Of a stretch of DNA of 64,000 nt, positions 11,078-23,315 are shown piece after piece (within the stretch, counting starts at the first letter, position 1; each line of letters opens with the position of its first letter). The translations under genes were made by a program, and so were the position numbers. A model generated the notes under the pieces. That model made no database searches, was not told the origin of the DNA, and worked only from the letters and a program-made list of their open reading frames with translations. The DNA is taken from positions 32,639,645-32,703,644 of the forward strand of contig NC_088305.1 in assembly GCF_032854445.1 (NCBI RefSeq), given 5' to 3'. This DNA comes from Liolophura sinensis. Its lineage: Eukaryota; Mollusca; Polyplacophora; Chitonida; Chitonidae.

Positions 11078-11948
11078 AGGTTATTATTCTCCCAACCAGT
11101 TGTGTGTTATCTGAATTGTACATTTTAAGAAATCCGTTTTCACTTTATTTGAATAGCTTCCTCAGCAACATAATTTTAGGATTTTACGTTACCACGGACC
11201 GACGTAGTGAAGGCGGTAGAACTCCGCCCACCTGTGTTTTTGTGCATTATTCTCATGATTTCGGACGTGTTGCAACCCAAAGTGTCAGTCACATTATTTC
11301 TTAGGACTCATCCTGCCTTTTGGTTTTAACACTGTCAGACTGTTATCTTCCGTGAAGTGCTCGTAGTTCACAGCTGTGTCATTTTACCGATTCGCCACGA
11401 GGTAGCCGAACTTATTCCAACTGGAATAATTTCCGCTTATGATGATAGAAGCTATTTTATTTTCCATTTGTACAGTTTAGTTGAATACATGCAGGCATAA
11501 AATGTATAATATCATGGTAAAAGGAAATATTGAAAAACTGTATTGTAAGACCTAAAGTACACAATGTAAGCATAAACTCTGTTCCATAAACGCGTAGTGA
11601 TACATACATGAGTAATGTGGCTGTACGTATTTTCATTGTGACGTGTTTAATGTAGTTCGTTTATTAAAGCAGGGATCTAACTCGAAGTCTCATATGATAC
11701 AAGGTATACGATGTGGATGTCTCCGAATGTAAACAACCGTACTGGCTGACAAATCATGTTATTTTGTTACTGATAAACAGCTGCGTTTCATTCTTTTCTA
11801 CAGACCTTTACCCTTCCATTCTCCATGCAACTGTGGATCGTACAGTTATTAAACTGTCAATGGAACTTGATGAACCGTCGTTGGTTTAGTTATTTGAGAG
11901 TGCGGGTTATCTTGGTGCCTAAGTTCCCACTCTTTGTGGGAAGAGGCA
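11078..11948 (+). repeat. 5' LTR of BEL/Pao, left-truncated (unit 2)
   Basis: Starts abruptly after GAGAGATTA, joined to CAGAGGTTATTATTCTCCC. It retains the segment found only in 5' LTRs, here with the stem GGCGG...CCGCC at about 11213-11229 in place of GGTGG...CCACC in type-A units. Confidence 0.75.
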
Positions 11949-12120
11949 TGATAGTAAAAGTACTGTCGACCAGCCAAACCTTAGAATACACGATGTCCTA
12001 CCTGGACGGACTCGATGATCCCAGATGGACAGGATCTTTAAACGTGAGTGAAGGAGACACTCAGGATTCGGAAACAACTGTGAAACGGACAGTTGCAACT
12101 GATAAGGGTAAAGAACCATT

Positions 12121-12654
12121 ATGAAAACTCACCTTAACAATGTGAAGGGTGTGTGGAAAAAACTGGAACATGTGCTTACAGAATCTCAGTCCGAGAAAAA
12201 CATCATGGTGTTGCGTGAAAGGCAGAAGATTTCTACATCTCTACAAGAAGTATCAAAAGACCACATCTTATTTCCACAGCTTAGTAAAGCTGCAGAAAGT
12301 TATCAGGAATGTGCTACCTGTACTGCCATTGATGAAGGCAGACAGGAGAGGGTTCAAGAGACACTGACACTAATTGATGTGAATATTCAGGAGGTTTTGA
12401 ATTCTGTGTCTCAGAGAACATCGTCTTCAAAATACCAAGTCTCCAGTAAAGGTTCATCACCTTCAGTGATAGCTAAGAAGCAGGCTAAAGCTGATGCTGC
12501 AAGAAATATGTCTGAATACGCTGCAAAGGAAGCTGATCGTCGGAAACGTCAAGCTGTACTGGATGCAGAAACCAGCGTAAGAAGGCAGTTGACCTTGACC
12601 TTCTTAGGATTGAAACGGAAACGGCTGCGGTCGAGGCAGAGGTTCAGGGTTTAG
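12121..12654 (+). pseudogene. gag: BEL/Pao gag remnant (unit 2)
   Basis: Open 177-codon stretch with the same start (NNVKGVWKKLEHVLTESQSE). The type-B tail differs: KADAARNMSEYAAKEADRRK, then AETSVRRQLTLTFLGLKRKR. The end is in a shifted frame compared with type A. No zinc knuckle. Confidence 0.75.
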
Positions 12655-13086
12655 AGTCTATGGATGCGAGAAGCTTAAAATCTCGCCATTCTCAATCCAT
12701 TTTGCGATCACCAGTGGGTCATTGTTCACAGAACAAGTGAATATGTGAAACAACTGGAACACGATAGTGGGAAAGACGTAATTGTCCGTTACTTTGAATC
12801 ACAATCTCTTCGGTTAAGGTCTGTAACGCTCGTCATTTTCGAACTGTATCTAATACCGCTTAACCTGGAGCTAGGCTTAACGGCCTTAACGGCACCCATG
12901 CTCGTTACATGCTCGTTATTCATAGACTACGAATTTGAACTTTGATATGGAATTCATGTCTGGAAAATCCACTGTCTGCTCGGCATTATTGAAAACTGAT
13001 GTCCGCTTCTCTCTTGTGTGTTACCGGCTTTATTTCCTATTTGTATAATTTCTTAAATACCTTTGTCTTTGGGAGCTAGTGTTAAA

Positions 13087-15211
13087 CGTTGTTTTGGAAA
13101 TGGATCTTGCTATTATCGAATTGGAACGCCCTTTACGGACTGCGAATGGTATACGAATGTCGGACATGACCCTTATACTATGTACCATAAGAATCGACCC
13201 ACCATGACAGTTCGTACATACCCGGTAGTAGACGACCAAAGCAACGTGTCATTAGCCAAAGCCGAGCTTTTGGATCAAATGTACATACACACTCAACCTT
13301 TTCGTACACACTTTCGTCATGAACAGGGTTTATCAAGACCTCGGGAAGATGAACTAGCGGTCTAGTCGCCAAATCTGTCGACGAAGACGCACAATTTTTT
13401 CCTCCAACTTTGACTGAATGGGACAGTACTCCAAACCAAATAGTGATAACTGGTTTGTTTACGCGGAATTCACCGACAAAAGTCAGTGTGCTCAAAACCA
13501 GTATCCTACCGCATGGATGACCAAAATTCGAGACTAGGATCAGATCATTTACCCATGGAACGAAGCATGGGATTGTTGTGGGACCTCACCTCGGATACCT
13601 TTACCTTCAAGCTATCCTCAAGTGATAAACCGTATACTAGGAGAGGAATTCTGCCGTCAGTGAATAGTCTCCTTTGCACATATTGGGACTATCCACTTTC
13701 CACTTTTGTCTTCGCTGAAGAGAGTTCAAATATTCACACTTGGGTTTGTCGGGCCAGTCTCTCTTCAAGGAAAGTTGCTTCTGCTGGGGCTCATTTCGCA
13801 CACTAAGAAATGGAACGAACCTCTGTCACCTGACCTTAAAGAAGAATTGGACTAGTAGAAGGATTCTTTCAGATCTGTGGAGAATTTGAACATACCAAGG
13901 ACCTACGCAACGACATCCCTAGCAGACATACCAGAGAATGACATTCAGATCTCCTGTGACGCTTCACAAAAGGCCCTTGCCGCAACCGGCGAATTAAAGA
14001 CGACTACTGACACAGAATCTTGGAGATTTATTCTGTGCAAAGCAAGAGTATCCCTACTTCACGCTCAGAACATACCACGTCTAGAAATGTGTGCAGATGT
14101 CCTAGTTGTCGAGATATCTGAAGTCATTTCAGAGCACGTTAAATCCAACCCAATAAGGTCAGATTCTAAACGGAGAGTAAGATTGTTCTCGGATACATCG
14201 CCAGCGAAACTCGTACATTCTATATATGTGACAAACAGAGTCAGCAGGATCAGAAAATCAACTAATCCAGAACAGTGGTCATTCGTACCAACGGATGGCA
14301 ATCCAGCTGATATAGCAACTCGAGTAATAACGCCTACATTGAAAGCCATTGGCACATAGCTAACAGGTCTGGTGAGACGCTTCAAGGAAACCAATAACTT
14401 TTCACCCTTGGTCGAACAGGACGATCAAATAATTACAGCATCTCCACGTCCAGAACTCGGATCAAGTCGCTTTGAGCGCTTTTCTACATGGCAAGGACTG
14501 ACCAGGACGTTAAGCAACCTGAAACACATATGCCGCAATTTCATAAATGCTCTCAGAGGATTCGTCTTTATCCGAGGAGCCGTCATTGAGTTCGGATCCG
14601 ATAGAGGAAGTAACTTCGTCTGAGCAACGGTTAGCTTAAAGATAGACGCCATAAATGTGGGGTCTGGACCTACGAGGAATTTTCTGTATAACAAGGGAAC
14701 AACGTGAGGCCTTCAACCCGCGTGTGGGAACGCATGATTGGTGCAAGCCAAAGGATTTTGGACTCGATATTGATGGACGACATGTCCCCCAGACACATAA
14801 GCCACAAAGCGCTAACTACATTTCTGGCAGAGGTGAGTGCCATATTAAACAATCTTAACATTGTTCCAGTCAACACGGATCCGGAATTTCCAATGATCTT
14901 ATCCCCTGCCCAGTTGTTGACACGCAAAAACAACCAATGATGAAACCCCTAGAAGACTGGAGTATTAAAGGCCCAGTGGTAACGAGTTCAGACAATAGCT
15001 GATACATTGTGGAAGAGATGGCGTTGTGAATCTTTGAGCTCTCTTAAGCGAAGACAAAATTGGCAATGGCATGTTGGTCTGGTCGTTCGACCATCTTCCT
15101 GCAACAGACAAGCCAGTGCAAAAAGACAAAATTCGCGTATCGAGGAATGACAAAGCCATTGTGTATACCCGACCCATTACTGACATAATCCCATTGTTGT
15201 CACCGTGGTGA
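13087..15211 (+). pseudogene. pol: BEL/Pao pol remnant (unit 2)
   Basis: Protease start VVDDQSNVSLAKAELLDQM near 13228-13284. The rest of the protease block (REEIP to the LLIGRDL motif) is deleted near 13430. The RNase H region is the longest open part (13877-14359): IPENDIQISCDASQKALAAT, then IPRLEMCADVLVVEISEV and WSFVPTDGNPADIATRV. In the usual BEL sequence the RLELCAAVLA motif is conserved; here it reads RLEMCADVLV. Integrase pieces follow at 14372-14940, and the C-terminal domain to 15211 is shortened. Confidence 0.82.
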
Positions 15212-15284
15212 TTCTATTTTAACAGCTACCTTTGGTGACACCCCAGTAACCACTGATATCGAAGTATGGCATCTTTACAGACAC

Positions 15285-15852
15285 TTTATTTTACTTTACT
15301 TGTTTTTATGGATAGCTTCCTCGGCAACATAGGTTTAATTTCCGCTTATGATGAGAGAAGCTGTTTTATCGTCCATTTGTATAGTTTAGTTGAGTACATG
15401 TAGCACATACAAATGTATAGTAACATGGTAAAAGGAATGTTGAAAAACTACGTTGTAAGACGTAAAGTACACAGTGTAAACATACACTCTGCTCCACATA
15501 CGGGTAGTGATACATAATGAGTAATGTAGCTGTACGTATTTTCATTGTGACGTGTTTAATGTGGTCCGCTTTTTAAAGGAGGGATGTAACTCGAAGTCTC
15601 ATATAATACAAGGCGTTCAATGTGGATGTCACCGAATGTAAACAACCGTAATGGTTGAAAATCATGTTATTCTGTTACTATTAAACAGGATCGCTTCTTT
15701 CTTTTCTTTAGACTTTTACCCTTCTATTCTCCATGCAACTGTGGATCGTACATGCATTAAACTGTCAAAGGAACTTGATGAAATGATGATGATGTAGTTA
15801 TTTGAGAGTGCCGGTAACTTAGTGCAAATCTCACTCTTTGTGGGAAAAGGCA
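15285..15852 (+). repeat. 3' LTR of BEL/Pao (unit 2)
   Basis: Shares the GGATAGCTTCCTCGGCAACA, ACATGTAGCACATACAAATG and CATGCAACTGTGGATCGTAC blocks with the other LTRs and ends near AAAAGGCA. Confidence 0.75.
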
Positions 15853-17295
15853 TGATAACCTCAAAGCACTCACTAAATTGTCGATCATCGAAACAGCTAT
15901 CTTAGTTGGGTTGTGAATAACGTTTAGGCTTACACTAAAATGTAGCCAACACTATCATGTGATGTAGTTGGATAATTTACCATGGACTCTGTTGTTCGTA
16001 ATGTAGCACATTATGTCTTAACTTATCTCTGTCAAATTTGTATTACTGAGTGGTATAAATATGATATAATATCATGATAATTCCTATAAAATTGACCTAT
16101 ACTACTTCTCCATCGTCGTGGCATTAATCTTTCTGAATAATGCTTGTTTTCTTTTTGCATTTTCATCGGTTTATTTGTAGGTGTTGATTTTTGTGCTACT
16201 GTTGAGACTCTGTTGAACTTGTCACAACTGCTTTTTACACAAACAGTATCTATAATCAGCAGAGAAATTTGTTTTTTTTTGCACCAATCAGAAGACAAAC
16301 TTCCATATGCAACAGCCATTGTTTCATCCCCATTTTCACTAACCATTTTTATTAATGTGGTTGTGAGTTGAATTACTTGTAGCTGATGTATTCCATTGTC
16401 TCTGAATGCATTTTCCATCCCCATTATTTTGGCAATATTCCCTGCCATTCTAAAGTTTTTGATGATTTCGGTCTATATATTTTCTAAATGTAATGGTCTC
16501 TTTAGTTTTTTGAGTAAAAAAAATCCACTGTTTTCTAATGGAAGTATTTTATGATTGTTTTCTTCATTTCTATGCCTAGTGGCATATACTAGCAAACACT
16601 CTACCATTGCTAATGCTACACGTAAAGCTGCATTTCCGCCTCAGCCACCGGTTAATAGACGATTAGAATATTTTATCTTTTTCACATTGGAGAAATAAAT
16701 GTGCAGTTGTTTCTTTCTCTTTGTTACCAAGTTCGCTAACACATCATTCTGTTTCCTACCAGTTTTGAAAAGATACGAGTTTTAGGACATATCCAGTGTA
16801 AAATTGTTCACTGAAAATCTTGTATCTCCAATACTTTTGACACAGACAGAAGGAAATATTCTTTACATTGATATAGTTGCTGCTCCTGTAGAACATTTCT
16901 ACCATAAAGTCCTGTATTTCCTGCAGGATTCTGTTCAGATGCATAAAACTGTCCTATTGTCTGTTTGCATAACTTTAATAACAACGATCAATCTGATTGC
17001 TTGAATACAGGCATCGGAATTTGATTTGACAATGCATTGGTGAATTACTACTATTACATTCGTGCTTTTATCTGGTCATTTGATGACATGGTGTTATCTT
17101 CGGTTATGCTTTAAATTAGATTAGACTGAGCTATTGGCAGCGCGTTTTATAATTAGGGAAACAGGCGATATTTGTCCTATACAGCATTTACACCTCACTG
17201 GATCAACTGTTAAGTATGACATCAATAAGGTTAGCAGGATCCTTTTCATTAATTTGCTGTGTACTGATTCCATTCCTTTGTATCATGTATAACAG
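15853..17295. other. Intron-like stretch before ankyrin exon 1 (unit 2)
   Basis: Joins the BEL 3' flank (CAAAGCACTCAC) straight to TAAATTGTCGATCATCG; the intervening block of more than 1.2 kb with the LINE endonuclease is lost. No gene is seen in the remainder. Confidence 0.65.
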
Positions 17296-17394
17296 AATGG
17301 GGAGACACCTTTACATCAGGCGGCTTTACATGGCAACGAAGATTGTGTTCGTATTTTGGTGGAGCAACGCGCCAACATCAACACACAGAACAAA
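17296..17394 (+). pseudogene. Ankyrin-repeat exon 1, donor site lost (unit 2)
   Basis: Encodes NGETPLHQAALHGNEDCVRI and then LVEQRANINTQN. The acceptor TATAACAG is kept, but a deletion starting in the last codons fuses the exon to intron sequence (CAGAACAAAAGAATGAATAG), so the usual GTAAGT is gone. Normal splicing to exon 2 is unlikely. It also has Gly-to-Arg at the loop position (EQR instead of EQG). It could be skipped without shifting the frame because the exon is 99 bases long. Confidence 0.75.
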
Positions 17395-17752
17395 AGAATG
17401 AATAGAAACACCAAAATATAAGGAGCACAAATGCACATAGTTTAGCGTATGTGAACGCAACACTAGATTCTGATCGGGGCGTTTTTGTTTTTCGAGTATA
17501 TACAGTGTGGTGCAAGACTATCTGAATACTTATCATCAAGGCATGACCATATACCTGTTTACGGGTGGAGACAGCATGTAACGGAAGACGATTTGTCTTA
17601 ATCTCTATGTGGAATAGACTCACAACTACTATAATATATATATGAATATCCTGTAGATTGTGAAGATGGGGAACGTGGTCTGTTTTTTATGGAATACACC
17701 ATGTTGTATTTTTGTGTCAAGATTTTAGCAAATCCTGTTTTTGTTTACACAG

Positions 17753-17851
17753 AGAGGACAGACCGCTTTACAGCTGGCATTGTCAGGTAGTACCCTGGAC
17801 GTCCTTCGTCTTCTAGTTGAGAACAGCAATGATGTCAACGTTCAGAATCCG
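17753..17851 (+). CDS. Diverged ankyrin-repeat exon 2 (unit 2)
   Basis: A 99-bp, phase-0 ankyrin exon, clearly different from the exon 2 copies in the other units: RGQTALQLALSGSTLDVL, then RLLVENSNDVNVQNP. Acceptor TTTACACAG, donor GTACTA (weaker than GTACGT). Its surroundings also differ, so this is an older paralogous cassette and not a recent copy. Confidence 0.75.
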
Positions 17852-18802
17852 GTACTATTTTATGTTTTAACGCTGACTTATTGTGGAGATTTGGGCAGAG
17901 TGAAATATGATTGCGGAACGACTCGTCCCGTAATCGTGTAACCAGGCACAAAAAAGGGAACTTTCATTTTCTCAACCGTCAATTGCCTGTACCGTCTTCT
18001 GTTTTATATACATGTAAAATATTTTACTGCTTCATTTTTTAAATTTTTAAAGTATTAAAATTTCTAGACATTTACAGAAAAGTTTGATCAATTTGTTTGC
18101 AGATAAATCAAGTATGCCTCAATTTTTCTGGTATAGTCGCACTGACTGCTTCACTTAAACAAGTGATAATATTTTGTGTGCTTCACACGCTTTGCTATAT
18201 TTGTCTCAGTCCACTTTTTTCATTTTCCACATGGGGAATGAACCTGGATGTTTCATGCCGGGAACTCACATCCACATGCGGAGTGATAATCTACTGACCA
18301 TGTGCACAAGGATCTCAGTCTATTGCATGATAGTGTGAGATCAATTGCTGAAACCTTCTGTGAATGCCCATGTTAACGAGCCCAGAATCATCATTAAATA
18401 CCACTATCTCATTATTCTGGATAACCTCACACACGGTTCTACCATATTTGTCATTTACTGGTCTACCCCACACAGAGTGATGTGTATTAAGTCCACTACA
18501 AATAACAGGATTCAGACACCAGTGGTTCAGAAGGCCTTGCGATCTGTGTAGTGTGGAATCTTACATGGGTTTTACATGTAGAAATTTACAACATTAATGG
18601 CATATTACTGTCTCTGATTATCGGGAAACAATGACATTCAATACATGTAAATGACGGTATCTTCACTTCAGTAAATGAGTGGCCAAGCCTGCCAAGCATG
18701 GCAAGTCCACCTCTACTTCCACACACACTGCTTTCCCTTACGGTGACATATCCAGGGAAATAAAAATCTTCTTCAGGTTTACTGAAGTTTTTTGTAAACA
18801 TG
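17852..18802. other. Unit 2 unique stretch up to Polinton 1
   Basis: AT-rich, with no counterpart elsewhere in the window and no recognisable gene. The short ORFs at 18097-18551 have no domain. The end adjoins the Polinton 1 terminus. Confidence 0.5.
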
Positions 18803-18985
18803 AGTAGTATACACAATGCCGGTTCTGGCACACCCTCCACTTGGTAAATAGAGGCCCCCAGCCCCTATTCCCGGCGAGGTCCAGAAGTTCTAGTATACAG
18901 AGTATAGGTTCTGGCGCACCCTCCCTGGGGGCCCTCCCCAGAACAAAATAGAGGCCCCCAGCCCCTTCTCGGGTTCTATTAGACA
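18803..18985 (+). repeat. Polinton 1 terminal inverted repeat with tandem sub-repeats
   Basis: Two sub-repeats of about 88 bases (from 18803 and 18892), each with AGTATA, GGTTCTGGC[AG]CACCCTCC and TAGAGGCCCCCAGCCCC. The same motifs appear three times at the Polinton 2 end. The 5'-AG start fits Polinton termini. Confidence 0.8.
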
Positions 18986-19030
18986 TACCAATTGCACCAG
19001 GTATGCTTTTACACCAACTGTGTATACAAC

Positions 19031-19309
19031 ATGCCAAGGGGTTACAATAAGTGCCGGTGGCTACCCATCGGCTGCACGGAGCTCTGTGGTAAGAGCTGTC
19101 TGGGGGAGTACTGCGGGATTCATTTAGCCAGTCTGCAGAAGGGTCTTGGCACTCAGCCATGTATTAGCTGTGGTCGGGGTGTTAAAAACCGACTTCGGCT
19201 TTGCATGGCCTGTGGATATCTTAATGCCCAGATGCGGGAAAGGTGGCAGAGGCGCAAGGCTTTCTTGGACGAGTTCAACCGGCTGACGGCTATAGAAATT
19301 TACAATTAG
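19031..19309 (+). CDS. Small Cys-rich protein between TIR and PolB (Polinton 1)
   Basis: Intact 92-codon ORF from the ATG at 19031 (MPRGYNKCRWLPIGC). It has about ten cysteines in paired spacings: C-TELCGKSC, YCGIH, CISCG and LCMACG. The last two CxxC pairs suggest a zinc-ribbon or treble-clef fold, followed by a basic helix (QMRERWQRRKAFLDEF). It lies just inside the TIR, upstream of PolB and on the same strand. No match in Polinton 2, whose PolB-side end is missing. Function unknown; a DNA- or RNA-binding role is a guess. Confidence 0.55.
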   Translation: MPRGYNKCRWLPIGCTELCGKSCLGEYCGIHLASLQKGLGTQPCISCGRGVKNRLRLCMACGYLNAQMRERWQRRKAFLDEFNRLTAIEIYN

Positions 19310-19390
19310 AGAAACAGCACCACCAGGCAGATATCGGCGCTCGAAATTTAGAGTTAGAGAAACAGCACCACTAGGCATACGATGCGTACA

Positions 19391-22172
19391 ATGAACCACC
19401 ATCATAAAGAGCGAGCATCACGAGAGGAGTTTGAGACGCTCCTAGGTGTGCGGCCCAAGTACCCACGGTCCCGCAATGCCTTGGAAGAATTGCAGGGGAT
19501 CCTCGACAGGCATAAAACGGCTGTGGCTGAGTGGAAGCGGCTGCAAGACAGCAAGAACTCCCGATGTAACGAGGAGTTGAAGCAAGACGTCAAGAACCCC
19601 CTCAGTAACGAGGAGTTGGATGAATTGCTAGGCGGAATACAGGGTGAAAAGAAACTAGAATTCACTAACACCGGCCGGGCCATAAGGAATCTCCTCCTGG
19701 CCTGGCAGATGGGCGCACCCGAAGGTGTTTGGACGGACCCAGTAGCCTTCTTAGAAGAAATTCGAGCCATTATTCGCCAGAAGGTAGAAGAAGAGATCCT
19801 GGCACTCGACGAGGTTAAGTTCCAACTAGGCCTCAGGGTTCAGCTGCGAAAGGCCCACGCCGATGGCAGTGAAAGAGTATACCAGCCCAGTATTCCGCAG
19901 CAAACAGGAGGCCCTCCTAGAGGTCGGTGACATTGACGGGGCTCTAGATAAGGTCTTCCCCACCATCCAGGAGGCGCTAGATAAATGGACACAGCGAGGG
20001 TCAGGGTGGGTTGTTAATAGCGTGCAAAGGACTCTGGCTTGACATTGCAAGGTATCAGCCCCTTAGGGGCGGGTCCTACATCCCCTTACCTGCAGCTGTG
20101 AGTGATAAGAAAGCAGTCATCAATGTGAAGAACAAAGACGACGACTGCCTCCGATGGGCACTCCGGTCTGCCTTATTTCCAGCCGCCAGAAACCCCCAGA
20201 GACCAACCAAGTATCCCACCAATGATGGTCTTCACTTTGGTGGGATCGACGCTCCCACTCCCATCTCTCAGATCCCTAAAGTGGAGGGAAATAACGGCCT
20301 CGCCATCAACGTGTTCGGGTGGGAGAAGGGTGTGATCGTGGACCGTCTCAGCAAGCAGCCCGGCGACACGCCCCGAATCAATCTGCTGCTGATTGAGAAG
20401 GCAAGCAAATTCCACAATACGTGGATAAAAGACCTCGATCGTTTCCTGTCCAAGAAAGTAGACACAACATCGTAAACACTTCTGCGAGCCTTGTATACAC
20501 GGTTACACAAGGGAGGACCTGCTCGAGGCGCATAAACCTGAATGCCGAGGGATGGGCCAGACGGCGGTGAAGATGGAAATGCCCCAGGAGGGGGAAAACA
20601 AGGTCTCCTTCCAGAACCACCACAAACAGCTACCGGCTCCGTTCATCATATATGCCGATTTGAGGCTCTAACCAAAAGGTTGAAGGCCCATTGCCGTCAC
20701 CTACAGTGAGCAGGCACTCAAAAGACTCAGCACCACGAGCCATGTAGTTACTGCTATGTTGTGGTGCGGTGTGACGGCCACACAAAACACCACGTGGAAT
20801 ACAGAGGCCCTAACGCGACGGAACACTTCCTCAGAGCTCTCCAACAGGAGGAGCGGGAAATCCAAAATGTTCTAGATAACCCTATAGCCATGAGGATGAC
20901 TCCCCAGGACTGACAGGCCCACAACAACGCCGCAACCTGTCACGTGTGTGAGAAGCCTCTAGGCGCCGATTCTGTGCGCGATCACCGCCATATCACCGGC
21001 AAGTACAGAGGCGCGGCCTATAACGTATGCAACCTAAAGTTGCGGCTGGGTCCCAAGACAGCCATACCAGTAGTCTTCCACAACCTACGGGGCTACGACG
21101 GGCACCTCCTGATACAAGCCATAAGTAAGGCGGAGGGCCGCATGTCCTGCGTCCCCAGCTACACGAAAAGTACATCTCCTTCTCGCTGGGGCAGCTCCGC
21201 TTCATCGACAGCGTTCAGTTCTTACCGGCTTCCCTTGACAATATGGTAGAAGCCAACAAACCTGAGGCTTTCCACATCACAATCCGGTATGAGCCTGCCG
21301 AAGAAAAACGTAAGTTACTCATGCTCAAGGGCGTCTACCCGTATGAGTATATGGACTCCTGGGAGCGCTTCGACGAGTCCAGCCTCCCACCTAAAGACGC
21401 TTTCTACAGTAAGCTCAAAGTCGGAGGCATTAGCGATGAGGACTACATCCACGCCATCCACGCTATCCAGGACTACATCCACGCCTCAACAGGGTATGGA
21501 AGGTATTTGACTGCATCGATCTGGGAGACTACACTGTCGCAGCACGCGATGTTGGCTGATGTGTTTGAGGCCTTCCGGAAGACATGTTTACGGCAGTATG
21601 GTTTGAAACCTCAATCCCTACTTTACGAGCCCAGGTCTCTCGTGGGATGCGCTGTTCAAGAAGACCGGGGTAGAGATGGAGCTGTTGACCGACTACGACC
21701 AACATCTCTTCATTGAGAAGGGGTTGCGAGGAGGAATCTCCATGGTAAGTAAGCGACACGCCAAAGCCAATAATCCGCAGGTGGAGGGATACAACCCAGA
21801 AAGTCCAAACAGCTACGTCCAATACCTAGACGCCAATAATCTATATGGCTGGGCTATGAGTCAGTTCCTTCCAACGGGCGGCTTCCAGTGGGTAGATGAC
21901 GCGCGGGCCGTCTCAGGGAATCGGTTGCTACCCACACCCACGACAGTCCTTCCGGTTACATCCTCGAGGTCGACCTAGAGTATCCGGTCGGCCTACATAA
22001 CGCACATAACGGCTACGCATTAGCCCCGGAGCGTCTGGTGGTCCAGAAGGAATGGATGTCGGACTATCAGCACGGTCTTCTCGGCAAGAAAGCGACCAAA
22101 GTCGAAAAGCTGGTCCCCAACTTCCGCAACAAGGAACGGTACGTCCTGCACTACCGGAACCTACAGCTGAGA
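19391..22172 (+). pseudogene. polB: Protein-primed DNA polymerase B, C-terminus deleted (Polinton 1)
   Basis: N-terminal helical region (from 19391), then LRGGSYIPLPAAVSDKKAVI and DCLRWALRSALFPAARNPQR, typical of Polinton PolB. A zinc-like segment HFCEPCIHGYTREDLLEAHK near 20477 and exonuclease motif I at about 20650 (YAD, frameshifted before the Glu). CHVCEKPLGADSVRDHRHIT near 20940, then LDANNLYGWAMSQFLPTGGF (polymerase motif A region) near 21826. The gene ends after YRNLQL at 22169, so motif B and the DTDS motif C are gone. At least five frameshifts. Not functional. Confidence 0.9.
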
Positions 22173-22183
22173 ATAGGGAGGCA

Positions 22184-23160
22184 CTATAACCAACTCCTCA
22201 CGAAAACAAATCCCCGTCGCGGGCCATCCAACGTATCGTCTAGATAGTACATCACGGGTTCATTACTCTTTGTGACAGAGCGCCCAAGCCGATATATCTC
22301 TAGAGACCACACAGGATCAGTCGCGCGACGGCGGCCGCCCTCCAGCTCTCCAGGCTAATAGAGATAACAAACGCCAACACCCTCGAGGATCTTGCGCTCA
22401 TTAAGTCCAACGGGACGACCTGGACCGTCGAGAAAGGCTTATGGGGCACCCCTTTTGCCTGGATGGCGTCTTTCACCCTTTTACCGATCAGTCTCGTTGT
22501 CTCGTTATTCAAAGCGGTCACAACAGAGGGCAGCCGAGCCACCCATTCAGTAGACCGGTGTTCGGGAGGGAGGCGCATCTCCTGGGCGTATTGATGTCCA
22601 AAGAGCCGCTCAGCCAGAGTACGGTTGAAACCCTCCACTATGCCTTGGTCTCGGTGGATATCCACGCGGCCCTCTGCGGACTGTGACATCGTGTTTGGCC
22701 AGCAGTTGGCTCACCCGCACCCATAAACTCGCGCCCAGGGTCAACTTGGAGAAGCTTCGAGGCCATCGAAGGGTCCCCGCTTGTAAATGCGAGAAAGAGC
22801 ATCAGCGACTTCTTTGGAATCTTAGTAGCCAGAGGTTCAGCCTCCTTGTAGCGAGAAGCGACATCAACAACTGTCAGCGCGTACTTATACAGCTTCCGGC
22901 CTCGCCGGTCATGTGGTAGATATAAAAGATCGGCTTGGTGGATGTTATTCGGCGTGGAAACATCGAACATAGGCCTCGGTATTTTTGGGGACGGGGCAGG
23001 TATATCTGACAGATAGCCTTTTTTTTCAGCCAGGCCCGGATCACATCTTCGGAAACCTTAGCCGCAGTGGCAAGTTTCTGGATGGCGGCGAGGACCCTTT
23101 CAGTACCCACGAGGGCTGTAGTAGATATTTGCCAGGCGAGCAGGACACCTTACTAGCCAT
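22184..23160 (-). pseudogene. int: Retrovirus-like integrase (Polinton 1)
   Basis: Minus strand. N-terminal region KLATAAKVSEDVIRAWLKKK, then catalytic core NNIHQADLLYLPHDRRGRKL (first Asp), VDPGREFMGAGE (second Asp, the expected VDPGRE form), HRDQGIVEGFNRTLAERLFG (position of the catalytic Glu; reads GIVEGFNRT, where Polinton 2 has GIVERFNRT). C-terminal part GGRRRATDPVWSLE-like. Several frameshifts. It inserts Polinton ends into target DNA. Convergent with PolB, whose truncated end is only about 12 bases away. Confidence 0.85.
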
Positions 23161-23315
23161 GTCATCAAGGTATTCTAGCAGCCCTCTAACAGATTTGCGA
23201 CGAAAAAGATGTTAATAATCGCGGCTTATTTGCGAAGGCAGACCACCTCACTACTAAGATCGTGCCTGCCATACGGCGAGGAGCTCGATGGTGAGTTCGG
23301 CACAGTCAGTTCGGA

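Larger units (their letters stand above)
11078..15852 (+). mobile_element. BEL/Pao LTR retrotransposon, internally deleted (unit 2)
   Basis: Same insertion as in the other units. The 5' LTR (about 11078-11948) has lost its first bases in the type-B deletion, and the 3' LTR (about 15285-15852) is also shortened at its left end. The internal part carries a further deletion in the protease domain that it shares only with unit 4. Confidence 0.85.
10925..18802 (+). repeat. Tandem segmental-duplication unit 2 (type B, diverged right part)
   Basis: The left part matches unit 4: it has the same deletion that joins GAGAGATTA directly to the 5' LTR and the same extra deletion in the BEL protease region. 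It has also lost the LINE endonuclease block that unit 4 keeps (junction near 15877). From about 17390 it departs from all other units: the intron between the ankyrin exons is different and the second ankyrin exon is clearly older. It ends at the Polinton 1 terminus. Confidence 0.85.
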
